The notes under the pieces are model-generated. The model was not told the DNA's origin, did no database searches, and saw nothing but the letters and a program-made list of their open reading frames with translations. A DNA stretch of 61,281 nt from Sporosarcina highlanderae (GTDB taxonomy: Bacteria; Bacillota; Bacilli; Bacillales_A; Planococcaceae). A program made the position numbers and the translations under genes. The stretch covers positions 1 through 61,281 of the forward strand of contig NZ_JAROCC010000014.1 of NCBI RefSeq assembly GCF_030433715.1. Reading direction: 5' to 3'. Shown in pieces: positions 1 through 8,186 of the stretch (its first letter is position 1; every line of letters starts with the position of its first letter).

Positions 1-398
1 TTGGGTAGCTTGATGTAGGTGCCATCTATTATTCGAATAGGGCCTACATTCTCTATCAAACCTTTGGCATTCCTTTGCAAAGACCAATAGTGGCTAGCCA
101 ATCTACCCAAAAGGTCCGCTAAATCCGCTGTATTCAATTCAATTAGCCGACGGCTAATTTGCGAATAACTAATGGATTCAACTCCAATTTCCCTTTGGAA
201 ATCTTCTTTTGAACGGATACCGATCTCTATATCCCTTAGACTCTCCCATTTGCACAGAAGAGCCATGATAAAAATCTTTACTAAGGAGAAATCTGTGATC
301 TTTTTTGCGTCATAATTCATCAATGGGCAATCTAAAACATTCCTAGGCAAATTCGATAGGAGTTGACGAAAGACTAAATTCTGGTTTACACTTTTCAT
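1..398 (-). CDS. IS4-family transposase, N-terminal part (cut by window edge)
   Basis: The reverse strand from 398 down to base 1 encodes an uninterrupted 132-residue N-terminal fragment that continues past the window edge. It begins MKSVNQNLVFRQLLSNLP after an AAAGGAG ribosome binding site. Near the edge it reads IRIIDGTYIKLP, which looks like the first catalytic Asp region of DDE transposases of the IS4 type (Asp followed by Gly/Ser-Thr). The preceding alpha-helical part (SYSQISRRLIELN) fits the usual N-terminal DNA-binding region. The family assignment is from motif recognition only. Whether the copy is intact cannot be told. The IS end should lie between about 415 and 540, but I could not identify a terminal inverted repeat without the other end. 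Confidence 0.75.
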   Translation of the reverse strand, partial: MKSVNQNLVFRQLLSNLPRNVLDCPLMNYDAKKITDFSLVKIFIMALLCKWESLRDIEIGIRSKEDFQREIGVESISYSQISRRLIELNTADLADLLGRLASHYWSLQRNAKGLIENVGPIRIIDGTYIKLP

Positions 399-543
399 GG
401 GTTTGCTCCTTTTGTAGTGTAGGGATCTGATTTAGTCGTCGTTCACTATCTACATTAGGAGCTTTTTTGTTTTTATTCAAGCAGTTCATTTGAATAAAAT
501 GTATTATTTTCCTATTATTTCTTGTTATGCAACGGTAGTGTTT

Positions 544-689
544 GGTACCTGTGCAGGACACTATTCTGTTTATTCGGTTCAATTGTATAAAAATTCAACA
601 AGGAGATTGATGTAAAGACGATTCTAAGTTTCTATTGAATATTTATACAAATTAGTTGAATTATCATGAATGTTTGCTGCACAGGTACC
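544..689 (+). repeat. fold-back repeat copy 1 (146 bp)
   Basis: Begins GGTACCTGTGCA and ends TGCACAGGTACC, so the ends are perfect 12-bp inverted repeats. The interior also folds back imperfectly: the left-arm AATTGTATAAA matches the complement of the right-arm TTTATACAAATT. It lies between the transposase 5' end and the YitT-family gene, in the same orientation as the other five copies. There is no obvious target duplication. Confidence 0.85.
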
Positions 690-756
690 TCAAAAATGAC
701 AGCTTAATAATGAATAGCGTACAATGGAACAAACGGACAAGAAGAGGAAACAATTC

Positions 757-1626
757 ATGAATAAGACACAACAAAAAACAACAATTGTCAGGGTCCTTTT
801 TAGAGGTGCAATGGTTATGCTTGGTGCAATCATTGCCGCTTACGGATTAGAATCTGTGCTGATTCCCAATAAAGTCTCAGACGGGGGCGTAACAGGTCTT
901 AGCATCGTGGGTTCGCAATTATTCGGTTTTCCATTGGGACTACTTATCGCGATTCTGAATATCCCTTTTGTCTTTTTAGGCTATAAACAGATCGGAAAAA
1001 GCTTTGCACTCTATTCCGTATTGGGAATTGCTACGCTCGCAGTCAGCACAAGCATGATGCACCATGTGCCTACAATTATTCATGGGGATACACTATTAGT
1101 CACAGTTGTCGGTGGGATCATCCTTGGTTTCGGAATGGGGTTAGCGCTGCGTAATGGGGGCGCGCTTGACGGAATCGATATGTTAGCTGTCTTGCTTTCG
1201 CGTAGAATGCCATTTGGTACAAGCGACTTAATCCTATTTTTGAATGTTTTTGTCTTTGCCATCGTCTCGACTGTTTTCGGCCTTCAAGGTGCTTTCCTAT
1301 CCGCAATTGCATACTATATCGCCACTAAGGTAATCAGCATCGTCGAAGAAGGTCTGAGCGGCTCCAAAATGTATAAAATCATAACAAGCGAGCCGGAAGA
1401 GATGGTGGAAACAATACGTGACCGCCTTGGTCGCAGTTCGACATTTAGCAACGTTCAAGGTGCATATTCCAATGAACAGTTCAAGGAAATTACGTGTATT
1501 ATCAACCGCCTCGAAGACAGTAAGATGAAAGAAATCATTCTCGAAATTGATCCGAAAGCGTTCGTAACTGTTTATGAAGTTGCCGAAGTACGAGGAGGAA
1601 ACTTCAGTAAGCGGAATATCCATTGA
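757..1626 (+). CDS. YitT family membrane protein (DUF161 + DUF2179)
   Basis: This is a membrane protein of unknown transport role. Five or six hydrophobic segments fill roughly residues 10-195, with YitT-type glycine-rich stretches such as GGVTGLSIVG and GFGMGLALRNGGALDG. A cytoplasmic DUF2179-like domain follows (about 205-285) with ITCIINRLEDSKMKEII and DPKAFVTVYEVAEVRGG. I place the start at 757 rather than 724 because GAAGAGGAAAC precedes 757 at good spacing and nothing comparable precedes 724. The gene is bracketed by direct copies of the 146-bp fold-back repeat and stands next to a transposase, so this spot has seen rearrangement. Paralogues are numerous in Bacillales, so no specific symbol is given. 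Confidence 0.9.
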   Translation: MNKTQQKTTIVRVLFRGAMVMLGAIIAAYGLESVLIPNKVSDGGVTGLSIVGSQLFGFPLGLLIAILNIPFVFLGYKQIGKSFALYSVLGIATLAVSTSMMHHVPTIIHGDTLLVTVVGGIILGFGMGLALRNGGALDGIDMLAVLLSRRMPFGTSDLILFLNVFVFAIVSTVFGLQGAFLSAIAYYIATKVISIVEEGLSGSKMYKIITSEPEEMVETIRDRLGRSSTFSNVQGAYSNEQFKEITCIINRLEDSKMKEIILEIDPKAFVTVYEVAEVRGGNFSKRNIH

Positions 1627-1638
1627 TAGCTTCCTTTG

Positions 1639-1784
1639 GGTACCTGTGCAAAAGACTATTCGGTTAATTCACTACAATTGTATAAATACTCAATAAGAAG
1701 CTTGTTAGAAAGGCGTTTGTAATTTTTTGTTGTATATTCATACGAATTGCTTGAATAATCATGAATGTTTGCTGCACAGGTACC
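1639..1784 (+). repeat. fold-back repeat copy 2 (146 bp)
   Basis: It has the same GGTACCTGTGCA / TGCACAGGTACC ends and the same inner blocks (TTAATTCACTACAATTG on the left, ATGAATGTTTG on the right). It starts 12 bp after the YitT stop codon and ends 25 bp before the next small gene. Together with copy 1 it brackets the YitT gene in direct orientation. Confidence 0.85.
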
Positions 1785-1809
1785 GACAATTTCAAAGGTG
1801 GGTTAGCTT

Positions 1810-2013
1810 ATGGAGACATTTAAATTGGTCTTTTTGGGGATTTTAGTAATAATCATGTATACTTATATATTTTATATGATAAGCAAACTGCCAAAACCGG
1901 TAGCGATAACCTTGTATGTGATTCTTGGAGTATTAATTATCACGTTTATTGTTATGGTCATTTGGTTTCCAGACAGCTTAAGACCCATAGTGGACTATCT
2001 AAATATTGGGTAG
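1810..2013 (+). CDS. small two-helix membrane protein, unknown function
   Basis: A 67-residue protein with two strongly hydrophobic helices (about residues 6-24 and 32-53) joined by a short basic turn around SKLPKP. An AAAGGTGGG ribosome binding site lies just upstream. It ends with a short tail containing WFPDSLRP. I do not recognise the family. It sits between a fold-back repeat and a strong terminator and appears to be a monocistronic unit. It could be a small membrane regulator or stress peptide, but nothing in the sequence decides this. Confidence 0.6.
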   Translation: METFKLVFLGILVIIMYTYIFYMISKLPKPVAITLYVILGVLIITFIVMVIWFPDSLRPIVDYLNIG

Positions 2014-2111
2014 ATCTAACAGAATTACCATTAGGATCTTTACTACCCCAAAGAAACTTCACTGACTAAATGATTGTGGTAGAGGGCTTCAAAATAAAAA
2101 AATAGGGGTAG

Positions 2112-2166
2112 GGGTGTTGGGTTCTTAGCGAAGGTTGATTCGCGGAACCTAACACCTCTTTTTTTC
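2112..2166 (+). terminator. rho-independent terminator
   Basis: The stem GGGTGTTGGGTTC pairs with GAACCTAACACCT across a 20-nt loop and is followed by a run of T. It ends the unit containing the small membrane protein. The rest of the 2014-2338 gap holds only the candidate ECF promoter described next. Confidence 0.85.
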
Positions 2167-2271
2167 GTAAATTCAGCTGATGTATTCTGAAGTTCTCATA
2201 GAACCGCGCAGACTTCCCATAGAGTCCTATGTTACTTACGATACATTACATAAAGATGGTTAATACCTCCC

Positions 2272-2299
2272 GTAACTTATAAAGATTACCATCGTCTAA
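2272..2299 (+). promoter_or_regulatory. candidate ECF-sigma promoter for the SLH surface protein
   Basis: GTAAC at 2272-2276 and CGTCTAA at 2293-2299 are separated by exactly 16 nt. This resembles the AAC-type -35 and CGTC-type -10 used by ECF sigma factors of Bacillales. The predicted start of transcription would be about 30 nt before the TTG start at 2339. The two ECF sigma operons in this window carry similar elements at the same spacing, which suggests but does not prove control by one of those sigma factors. Confidence 0.45.
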
Positions 2300-2338
2300 T
2301 CTGTGAATCTATGAAATGAACAACAAGGAGGAAACTAT

Positions 2339-5300
2339 TTGGTCAGTAAACATAAAAATTTTAAGCTGTTGACGTCAGCTGCTGTGGTGACAAGTGCGAT
2401 TGTTGCACCTGCTGTTGCTTCTGCCGCTCCGTCGTATTTCAAGGATGTTTCATCAAGTCATGTCGCTTACGATTCGATTATGTATTTATCGGGCAAAGGC
2501 ATTATTAACGGTTTTGCAGATGGGACGTTCAAACCTTCAGAAAAGGTGACACGCGGCCAGGCTGCGAAGATTTTGGCCACTTCGTTGAATTTGGATTTGA
2601 ACAATGTGAAGAATCCGCGTTTCCATGATGTCCCGACAACGCACGGGTTTTACAAATACGTTGCGGCGCTTTACAATGCCGGCATCATTGATGGGTATTC
2701 GAACGGTAATTTCGGGGTGAATGATCCACTAAGCCGTGGGCAGATGGCGAAGATTTTAGCGCTTGCTTATGAGCTTGAAAAGCAGCCATTGCGTTCAGTG
2801 AAATTCTCTGATGTTCCAACAAATGCATTTTACGCAGTATATTTGCAGTCCTTAATTGACAATAAAATCACTTTTGGAGTAACGCCTACCCGATTTGCAC
2901 CAAACCAAACTGTAGACCGCGGGCAAATGGCGATGTTTGTACACCGGAGCATGCTGGCAACGAAGCGGACTGACACGGTGAATGCGACGATTTCAACCTT
3001 CGATGGATACACGTTGCAAACGGATAAGGGCTTCTATGAGATTCCAACTTCTTTGCGTTATTTCTTTTCATCCCAAAACTTCAATGCATTGAGAAACGCT
3101 ACCATTTCGTTCGAACACGACAAGGGCGCTATAACGTCCATCACAACACTTGAACTCAAGAACTCTGGAACTTCATCCAACATCATCACATTGTACGGAA
3201 ACAACACGACCTTGAATGGCAACCTTACCATTAATGCCGATTACCTAAATGTCAGGGATCTTACAGTTAATAAAAATGTAAGCTTCAGTTCAGGAACACA
3301 AAATTATTTCACTGGAGATACACTTAACATCAAAGGTTCTACTACACTTAATGATTACACTACTCCTACGAATCGCACGCTAAACTTCACATTCAATAAC
3401 TCCACTTTAAACACAGTACATCTATCCAAATCCAACACGAATTTCACACTTACGAACAAATCATTCGCACAATCGATCACAATGAAGGCAAATGGTACGT
3501 TCAGAACGAATGATACTTCCCGGGTCAATGAGGTTTCAGTAGAGGGCTCGGTATCGGAAGTAGCTATCTACTCAAATAATGTCCCTAAACTTTCAGTTGC
3601 AACGAATAGGGATGTTACATTAAATGGATCGGGTGCGTTTATAAACGTCACCATCCTGACAAACCGCCTTGTGACGCTGAATACATCTGGAACAATATCT
3701 GTATTAGACATTCCACGAGACGGCTATGTGAATGTAGGAACGCAAACTTGGGTGACAAATGTACTCATTCCTTGGAATACTACCATTAGAAATGTCATCC
3801 GGAACTACGATTCTGCAATGTACCGAATCGACCGCATTAACGGGGCCCTAAACCCGGATCGCACGCCTCCTTATGCGCCGCCAGCCGTCTATGACATTAC
3901 GATTCGAACTGCAAGTATGGACGCAAATGGAGCTATTTCCATGACGTTTGACCAAAATCCTACGAAATACAAGATGACAACGAAAACACCGATGTACTTC
4001 GGCGATGTGAAGTCGAACCAAACACTGGAATTGACCAATCTTTCAATTGCCAATGGAACGTACACGAACGGCCAGGCGGGGACGTTCGTTTGGAATGAAG
4101 GAAAGAACCAATACTCCACCTCCTACTCGACAGTTGCTACAAGTGGCAACTATAAGACGATTACATTCTACGAGGATATCCGTTTAAGGAATAAAGTGTT
4201 TGAAATCACTTATCGGGTCAGCAGTTTGGGATTGGAAATTGCAACTGATTTTACGGACAATACAGTAACGTTCCTGAATAACACAACATTCTCTGTTGTA
4301 GGCACAAGCGGTTCATATACATCCATTGCCGGAACAAAAATTTCTGTCCCTACAGGAACTGTTACGAATGAAACCGAATTACAAAGAGCAATCTCATTGA
4401 AGGTTCCGGAAATAGTGATTTCGAGAGACATTACAATCACAAAACACGTTACCATCAACTATCCAAATGTAAAGATTCAAGCCATCAATGGGGCTGAAAT
4501 TAAAGTTTCTGACGGATTTAGGTACAGAGCTGAGGAAGCTGCCATTACATTTGATGAAAATGCAAAGAATGCAAAGCTGCAAAATGTGAAGTTGGTCGGA
4601 CATTCAAGTACCCGAGGCCATGGGATTCTTGTCAATGCTGACAGTGTTACGTTTGATAATACCGAAGTTGCCAACTTCCAAGGCTTCAATATCGTAACAG
4701 ACAACACGTCCCTCATTACTATGAATAAAGTAAAGCTCTCCAATTCCAATAAAGGCGGTTTGCAAGTATATACATCTAAAACTTCTACCGCTACAAACGT
4801 CACAATGACCAACGTTGAAACAACGAATAATCAACTTGGCGGCATTCATTTAGTCGCTGATCGTGGAAACAGTAAAGTCATCATAAATGGAAAAGACAAC
4901 AAGCACAATGACCAATATAAAGGCGTACCAGCCCCAGCATTTTGGACGGAGGGGAATGGAGCGTTTGAGTTTAAGTTGGCTGATTTCAATCTCTACACCA
5001 AAATTCAAAACGAGTATTACCACATAGATAACGAAGTAGAGCTTTCACATGCCTTTACGGAAGCAATCAAAACGAAAACAGATAAGCAGACTCCTAAGAT
5101 GAACATAGCCAATAATTTCACATTGAATAAATCATTCAATTTTAATGAGGCAGTTTCCATTAACGGGAATGGAAAAACGATTACGCTTAATTCAAAAGGA
5201 GATCCGAAAAAGGGAGCTGAAGGACTTTTGATCAGCTCAACTGTAGTAATTGACAACCTGAACTTCACTTCTGGAAAAGACATGAAAGATCATCTGATTG

Positions 5301-5725
5301 AGGTAATCGGAAATGGGGCCTCATTGGCACTATCGAACTCAGCGCTTCAAGATTCCACATTAGGCGCAATCTATGTGGGGAATTCCGATAAGAAAGCAAC
5401 AAAGGAAAAACTGACTCTTAAGGGGAATATCGTATTCACCAACAATGTAGTAGGCGGAGTTGGGGCAACTGACGGCGTAACGATCAATGCAATAGATGCC
5501 AAAATCACATACGCCCCTTCCAAACTAACAAACAATGTCGTCTATAAAAGACTAAACCAAAAAGATAGCATTAAAGTAGACCCAATCTTCTGGGCAGACA
5601 CCCTCGATGTCAAATTTGAACTACCAAAAGGGTTCAATAAGAATGAAGTGTTCAGAGATAAGAACGACAACAAGATTCTATCCAATGAAAGAAACCCTGC
5701 CACCGAGGTTATTTATAGTAGATAG
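2339..5725 (+). CDS. large SLH-domain surface protein with beta-helix-like body
   Basis: A secreted 1128-residue wall-associated protein. It starts at TTG behind AAGGAGG. A signal peptide (about residues 1-29, ending VASAA) is followed by three S-layer homology domains at about 31-85, 95-148 and 155-207 (DGTFKPSEKVTRGQAAKI, GNFGVNDPLSRGQMAKI, FAPNQTVDRGQMAMF), which normally bind pyruvylated secondary wall polymer. The rest is rich in Asn, Thr and Ser with repeated short beta-strand patterns. Residues about 250-480 and 680-1090 look like right-handed beta-helix regions, the second with pectate-lyase-like turns (VTFDNTEVANFQGFNIV). I see no catalytic motif I can name. It could be an S-layer component, an adhesin or a polysaccharide-binding protein. 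Confidence 0.85.
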   Translation: MVSKHKNFKLLTSAAVVTSAIVAPAVASAAPSYFKDVSSSHVAYDSIMYLSGKGIINGFADGTFKPSEKVTRGQAAKILATSLNLDLNNVKNPRFHDVPTTHGFYKYVAALYNAGIIDGYSNGNFGVNDPLSRGQMAKILALAYELEKQPLRSVKFSDVPTNAFYAVYLQSLIDNKITFGVTPTRFAPNQTVDRGQMAMFVHRSMLATKRTDTVNATISTFDGYTLQTDKGFYEIPTSLRYFFSSQNFNALRNATISFEHDKGAITSITTLELKNSGTSSNIITLYGNNTTLNGNLTINADYLNVRDLTVNKNVSFSSGTQNYFTGDTLNIKGSTTLNDYTTPTNRTLNFTFNNSTLNTVHLSKSNTNFTLTNKSFAQSITMKANGTFRTNDTSRVNEVSVEGSVSEVAIYSNNVPKLSVATNRDVTLNGSGAFINVTILTNRLVTLNTSGTISVLDIPRDGYVNVGTQTWVTNVLIPWNTTIRNVIRNYDSAMYRIDRINGALNPDRTPPYAPPAVYDITIRTASMDANGAISMTFDQNPTKYKMTTKTPMYFGDVKSNQTLELTNLSIANGTYTNGQAGTFVWNEGKNQYSTSYSTVATSGNYKTITFYEDIRLRNKVFEITYRVSSLGLEIATDFTDNTVTFLNNTTFSVVGTSGSYTSIAGTKISVPTGTVTNETELQRAISLKVPEIVISRDITITKHVTINYPNVKIQAINGAEIKVSDGFRYRAEEAAITFDENAKNAKLQNVKLVGHSSTRGHGILVNADSVTFDNTEVANFQGFNIVTDNTSLITMNKVKLSNSNKGGLQVYTSKTSTATNVTMTNVETTNNQLGGIHLVADRGNSKVIINGKDNKHNDQYKGVPAPAFWTEGNGAFEFKLADFNLYTKIQNEYYHIDNEVELSHAFTEAIKTKTDKQTPKMNIANNFTLNKSFNFNEAVSINGNGKTITLNSKGDPKKGAEGLLISSTVVIDNLNFTSGKDMKDHLIEVIGNGASLALSNSALQDSTLGAIYVGNSDKKATKEKLTLKGNIVFTNNVVGGVGATDGVTINAIDAKITYAPSKLTNNVVYKRLNQKDSIKVDPIFWADTLDVKFELPKGFNKNEVFRDKNDNKILSNERNPATEVIYSR

Positions 5726-5805
5726 TTAAGATACCGCACAGTCAATATTCATTGTGGGATCTCATGCTCTTTTGTAGAATGGGGAATAGAAGGGAGAGAT
5801 TTGGT

Positions 5806-6048
5806 ATGATGAATGAAGAAGTGAAAAACCTAGCGGATGTACTATTGCAAAGTCTTTATGACTATCACTTTGCCACTAACGGAGGTAGCTATAACTTACC
5901 GAAAGCGATGCTGAATGCCGATTTAAATAGCAAATTAGCCATTGACCACCTTATCGAAGCGGGATACGCAACGGATAGCGGGCAAGGGGCGGATCATCTT
6001 GTTTTGGCAATCACACCGGAAGGCATGGAGTATCTCAAAAATAAATAA
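5806..6048 (+). CDS. small hypothetical protein, possibly winged-helix-like
   Basis: An 80-residue soluble protein starting MMNEEVKNLADVLLQ. The start at 5806 is preferred over 5752 because AAGGGAGAG lies just ahead of it. The C-terminal half, KLAIDHLIEAGYATDSG then LVLAITPEGMEYLKN, resembles the recognition helix plus wing of small winged-helix proteins such as YjcQ or MarR-like domains, but the match is by eye only. It follows the SLH gene by 80 bp and ends at a clear terminator. Confidence 0.6.
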   Translation: MMNEEVKNLADVLLQSLYDYHFATNGGSYNLPKAMLNADLNSKLAIDHLIEAGYATDSGQGADHLVLAITPEGMEYLKNK

Positions 6049-6065
6049 TAATGATTTTGTTTTTA

Positions 6066-6105
6066 CAGATCGACCAATGTTTTCCATATTGGTCGGTCTT
6101 TTTTA
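6066..6105 (+). terminator. rho-independent terminator
   Basis: GATCGACCAAT pairs with ATTGGTCGGTC, followed by TTTTTT. It closes the unit ending with the 80-residue hypothetical protein. Confidence 0.85.
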
Positions 6106-6210
6106 TTGTTTCGCGGAGCTTTTAATAAATGAATTAAATTTGTCCTATTAATCTAAATAGTTTAAAATAATGATAGAGTGCATTTTTAAAAAGGGAAAAG
6201 GGGTCGAGAA

Positions 6211-8016
6211 ATGATTAGTGTAAAGAAAAAGTATTCTATTGAACAATTTATCAATTGTGAGAGTTTAGGTGGGGTATCGATTTCTCCGGACGATGAAAAG
6301 ATATTAGTTGGTAGCGATCGCTCGGGTGTCTATAATACGTATTCGTTTTCCCGTACAGGAGACGAAGTAGAGCAATTGACGCACTCCGAGGACAATTTTA
6401 TGGTACCCGTTGGCTACTTCCCGGATGGTCGCAAATTTTTGTATAGAAGCGATCAGGGCGGGAATGAGATTACACATCTTTATTTGCAGACTGAAGATGG
6501 GAAGAGTGTCGATCTGACGCCAGGGAAAGAAGAAAAAGCAGAGTTCCATCGTTGGAGCCGGGATGAAAAGAGTTTTTTCTATGAATCCAATAATCGGGAT
6601 CCGCGTTTCATGGATTTGTATGAAATGAATGTTGATACATTGGAGCCAACTATTTTATTTAAAAATGAAGACGGCTATTTTGTCTCAGCAATTTCACATG
6701 ATAAAAAATACATTGCCCTTCACAAGCCACGGACTTCTAATGATTCTGATATGTATATTTACACGTCAGAAGATGGCGTAAAACATATGTCCCAGCATGA
6801 AGGCGATGTACAATTTCAACCAGTCGCATTTGATAAGGATTCTACACATCTGTATTATTTAACAGATGAAGATAATGAGTTCATGTACGTTAAGCGACTT
6901 TGTTTAACGACAGGGGACAGTGAAGTAGTAGTAAAAGAAGACTGGAATATTTTGACCGCTCGCTTTTCTCCTAATCATAAATACCTTTACTATTATGTTA
7001 ATAATGATGGGAAAATTGAAGTGAAAGTAGTGGAGTCGGAAACAGGAAAGAATGTTGAGATAGCTAATTTTCCTGAAGGGCAGATTAGTGGGTTGGCGAT
7101 CTCTAATAGTGAGCGGTATATGGCGTTTTTAGTAAACCGTTCAACAGCGCCTGCGAATTTGTATGTATATGACTTTGAAGCGAAGGAATTAAGTTGCTTA
7201 ACAAACACACTTAACCCAGAGATTGATGAGAGAGACTTGGTGGATGCGCAGGTTGTTCGTTATCCTTCATTTGATGGGCTTGAAATTCCGGCAATTTATT
7301 ATGAGCCTCACTTAGAGGAAGGCGAGAAAGCACCTGCACTCATTTGGGTTCACGGTGGTCCGGGAGGCCAATCAACTGTCGATTTCAATCCGCTATTCCA
7401 GTATTTAGTGAATCACGGGTATGCTGTCCTTGCTGTAAATAACCGGGGGAGTTCAGGATACGGGAAAACATTTTTCAAGGCAGCTGATTTGAAGCATGGT
7501 GATGTTGACCTGGCCGATTGCATCGAAGGGAAGAAGTTTTTAATTGGGACAGGCCGGATTGATGAAAATCGTATCGGTATTATCGGTGGAAGTTACGGCG
7601 GTTTTATGACGCTTGCTGCTCTCGCATTCCAACCTGAATCATTCAAAGTCGGAGTCAATATATTCGGAGTGTCCAACTGGGAGCGGACGCTAAAAAGCAT
7701 TCCGGCATGGTGGGAGGCTATGCGCGAACTGTTGTACAAGAAAATTGGTGACCCGTATACACAGACCGATTATATCCGTAGCATTTCACCTCTTTTCCAT
7801 GCGGAAAAAATCAACAAGCCGCTCATGGTTTTACAAGGTGCCAATGATCCTCGTGTTTTACAAGTGGAGTCCGATGACATTGTTGAAAAAGTGAGAGAGA
7901 ATGGTGTTCCAGTCGAGTACATCATATTTGAAGACGAAGGGCACGGCTTCACGAAACGTGAAAACCAAATAAAAGGCTACCAAGCTATCCGAGAATTTTT
8001 GGATACTTATTTATAA
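6211..8016 (+). CDS. S9 family serine peptidase (prolyl oligopeptidase type)
   Basis: A 601-residue cytoplasmic peptidase with no signal peptide. Residues about 1-340 carry the WD-like strands of a beta-propeller (SPDDEKILVGSDRSG, YFPDGRKFLYRSD). The alpha/beta-hydrolase domain follows. It shows HGGPGG for the oxyanion region, nucleophile Ser461 in GGSYGG, Asp546 in GANDPR and His578 in DEGHGF, a complete catalytic triad in the order expected of family S9. Such enzymes clip short peptides, often after Pro or Ala or with acylaminoacyl specificity. The substrate cannot be read from sequence. Monocistronic with its own terminator. Confidence 0.92.
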   Translation: MISVKKKYSIEQFINCESLGGVSISPDDEKILVGSDRSGVYNTYSFSRTGDEVEQLTHSEDNFMVPVGYFPDGRKFLYRSDQGGNEITHLYLQTEDGKSVDLTPGKEEKAEFHRWSRDEKSFFYESNNRDPRFMDLYEMNVDTLEPTILFKNEDGYFVSAISHDKKYIALHKPRTSNDSDMYIYTSEDGVKHMSQHEGDVQFQPVAFDKDSTHLYYLTDEDNEFMYVKRLCLTTGDSEVVVKEDWNILTARFSPNHKYLYYYVNNDGKIEVKVVESETGKNVEIANFPEGQISGLAISNSERYMAFLVNRSTAPANLYVYDFEAKELSCLTNTLNPEIDERDLVDAQVVRYPSFDGLEIPAIYYEPHLEEGEKAPALIWVHGGPGGQSTVDFNPLFQYLVNHGYAVLAVNNRGSSGYGKTFFKAADLKHGDVDLADCIEGKKFLIGTGRIDENRIGIIGGSYGGFMTLAALAFQPESFKVGVNIFGVSNWERTLKSIPAWWEAMRELLYKKIGDPYTQTDYIRSISPLFHAEKINKPLMVLQGANDPRVLQVESDDIVEKVRENGVPVEYIIFEDEGHGFTKRENQIKGYQAIREFLDTYL

Positions 8017-8026
8017 TTGTAGAATG

Positions 8027-8056
8027 CTCCAGTGCGATGATGCACTGGAGTTTTTG
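8027..8056 (+). terminator. rho-independent terminator
   Basis: CTCCAGTGC pairs with GCACTGGAG and is followed by TTTTTG. It ends the S9 peptidase transcript. Confidence 0.85.
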
Positions 8057-8186
8057 TGTTTCTTGCAAGGACTTTACAAAATTTAACAGCCCATTAGCGT
8101 AGGGGTTTCTATTATAATAGGTATTCCGGAAATGATAGATAGATATTATATTTACTTTCCGAGAATAATAGTAAGGGAGTAGAATC

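Noticed and set aside
4210..4849. Several minus-strand open frames within the SLH gene
   Set aside because: They come from the low-complexity Asn/Thr codons of the true gene and have no ribosome binding sites or recognisable protein features.
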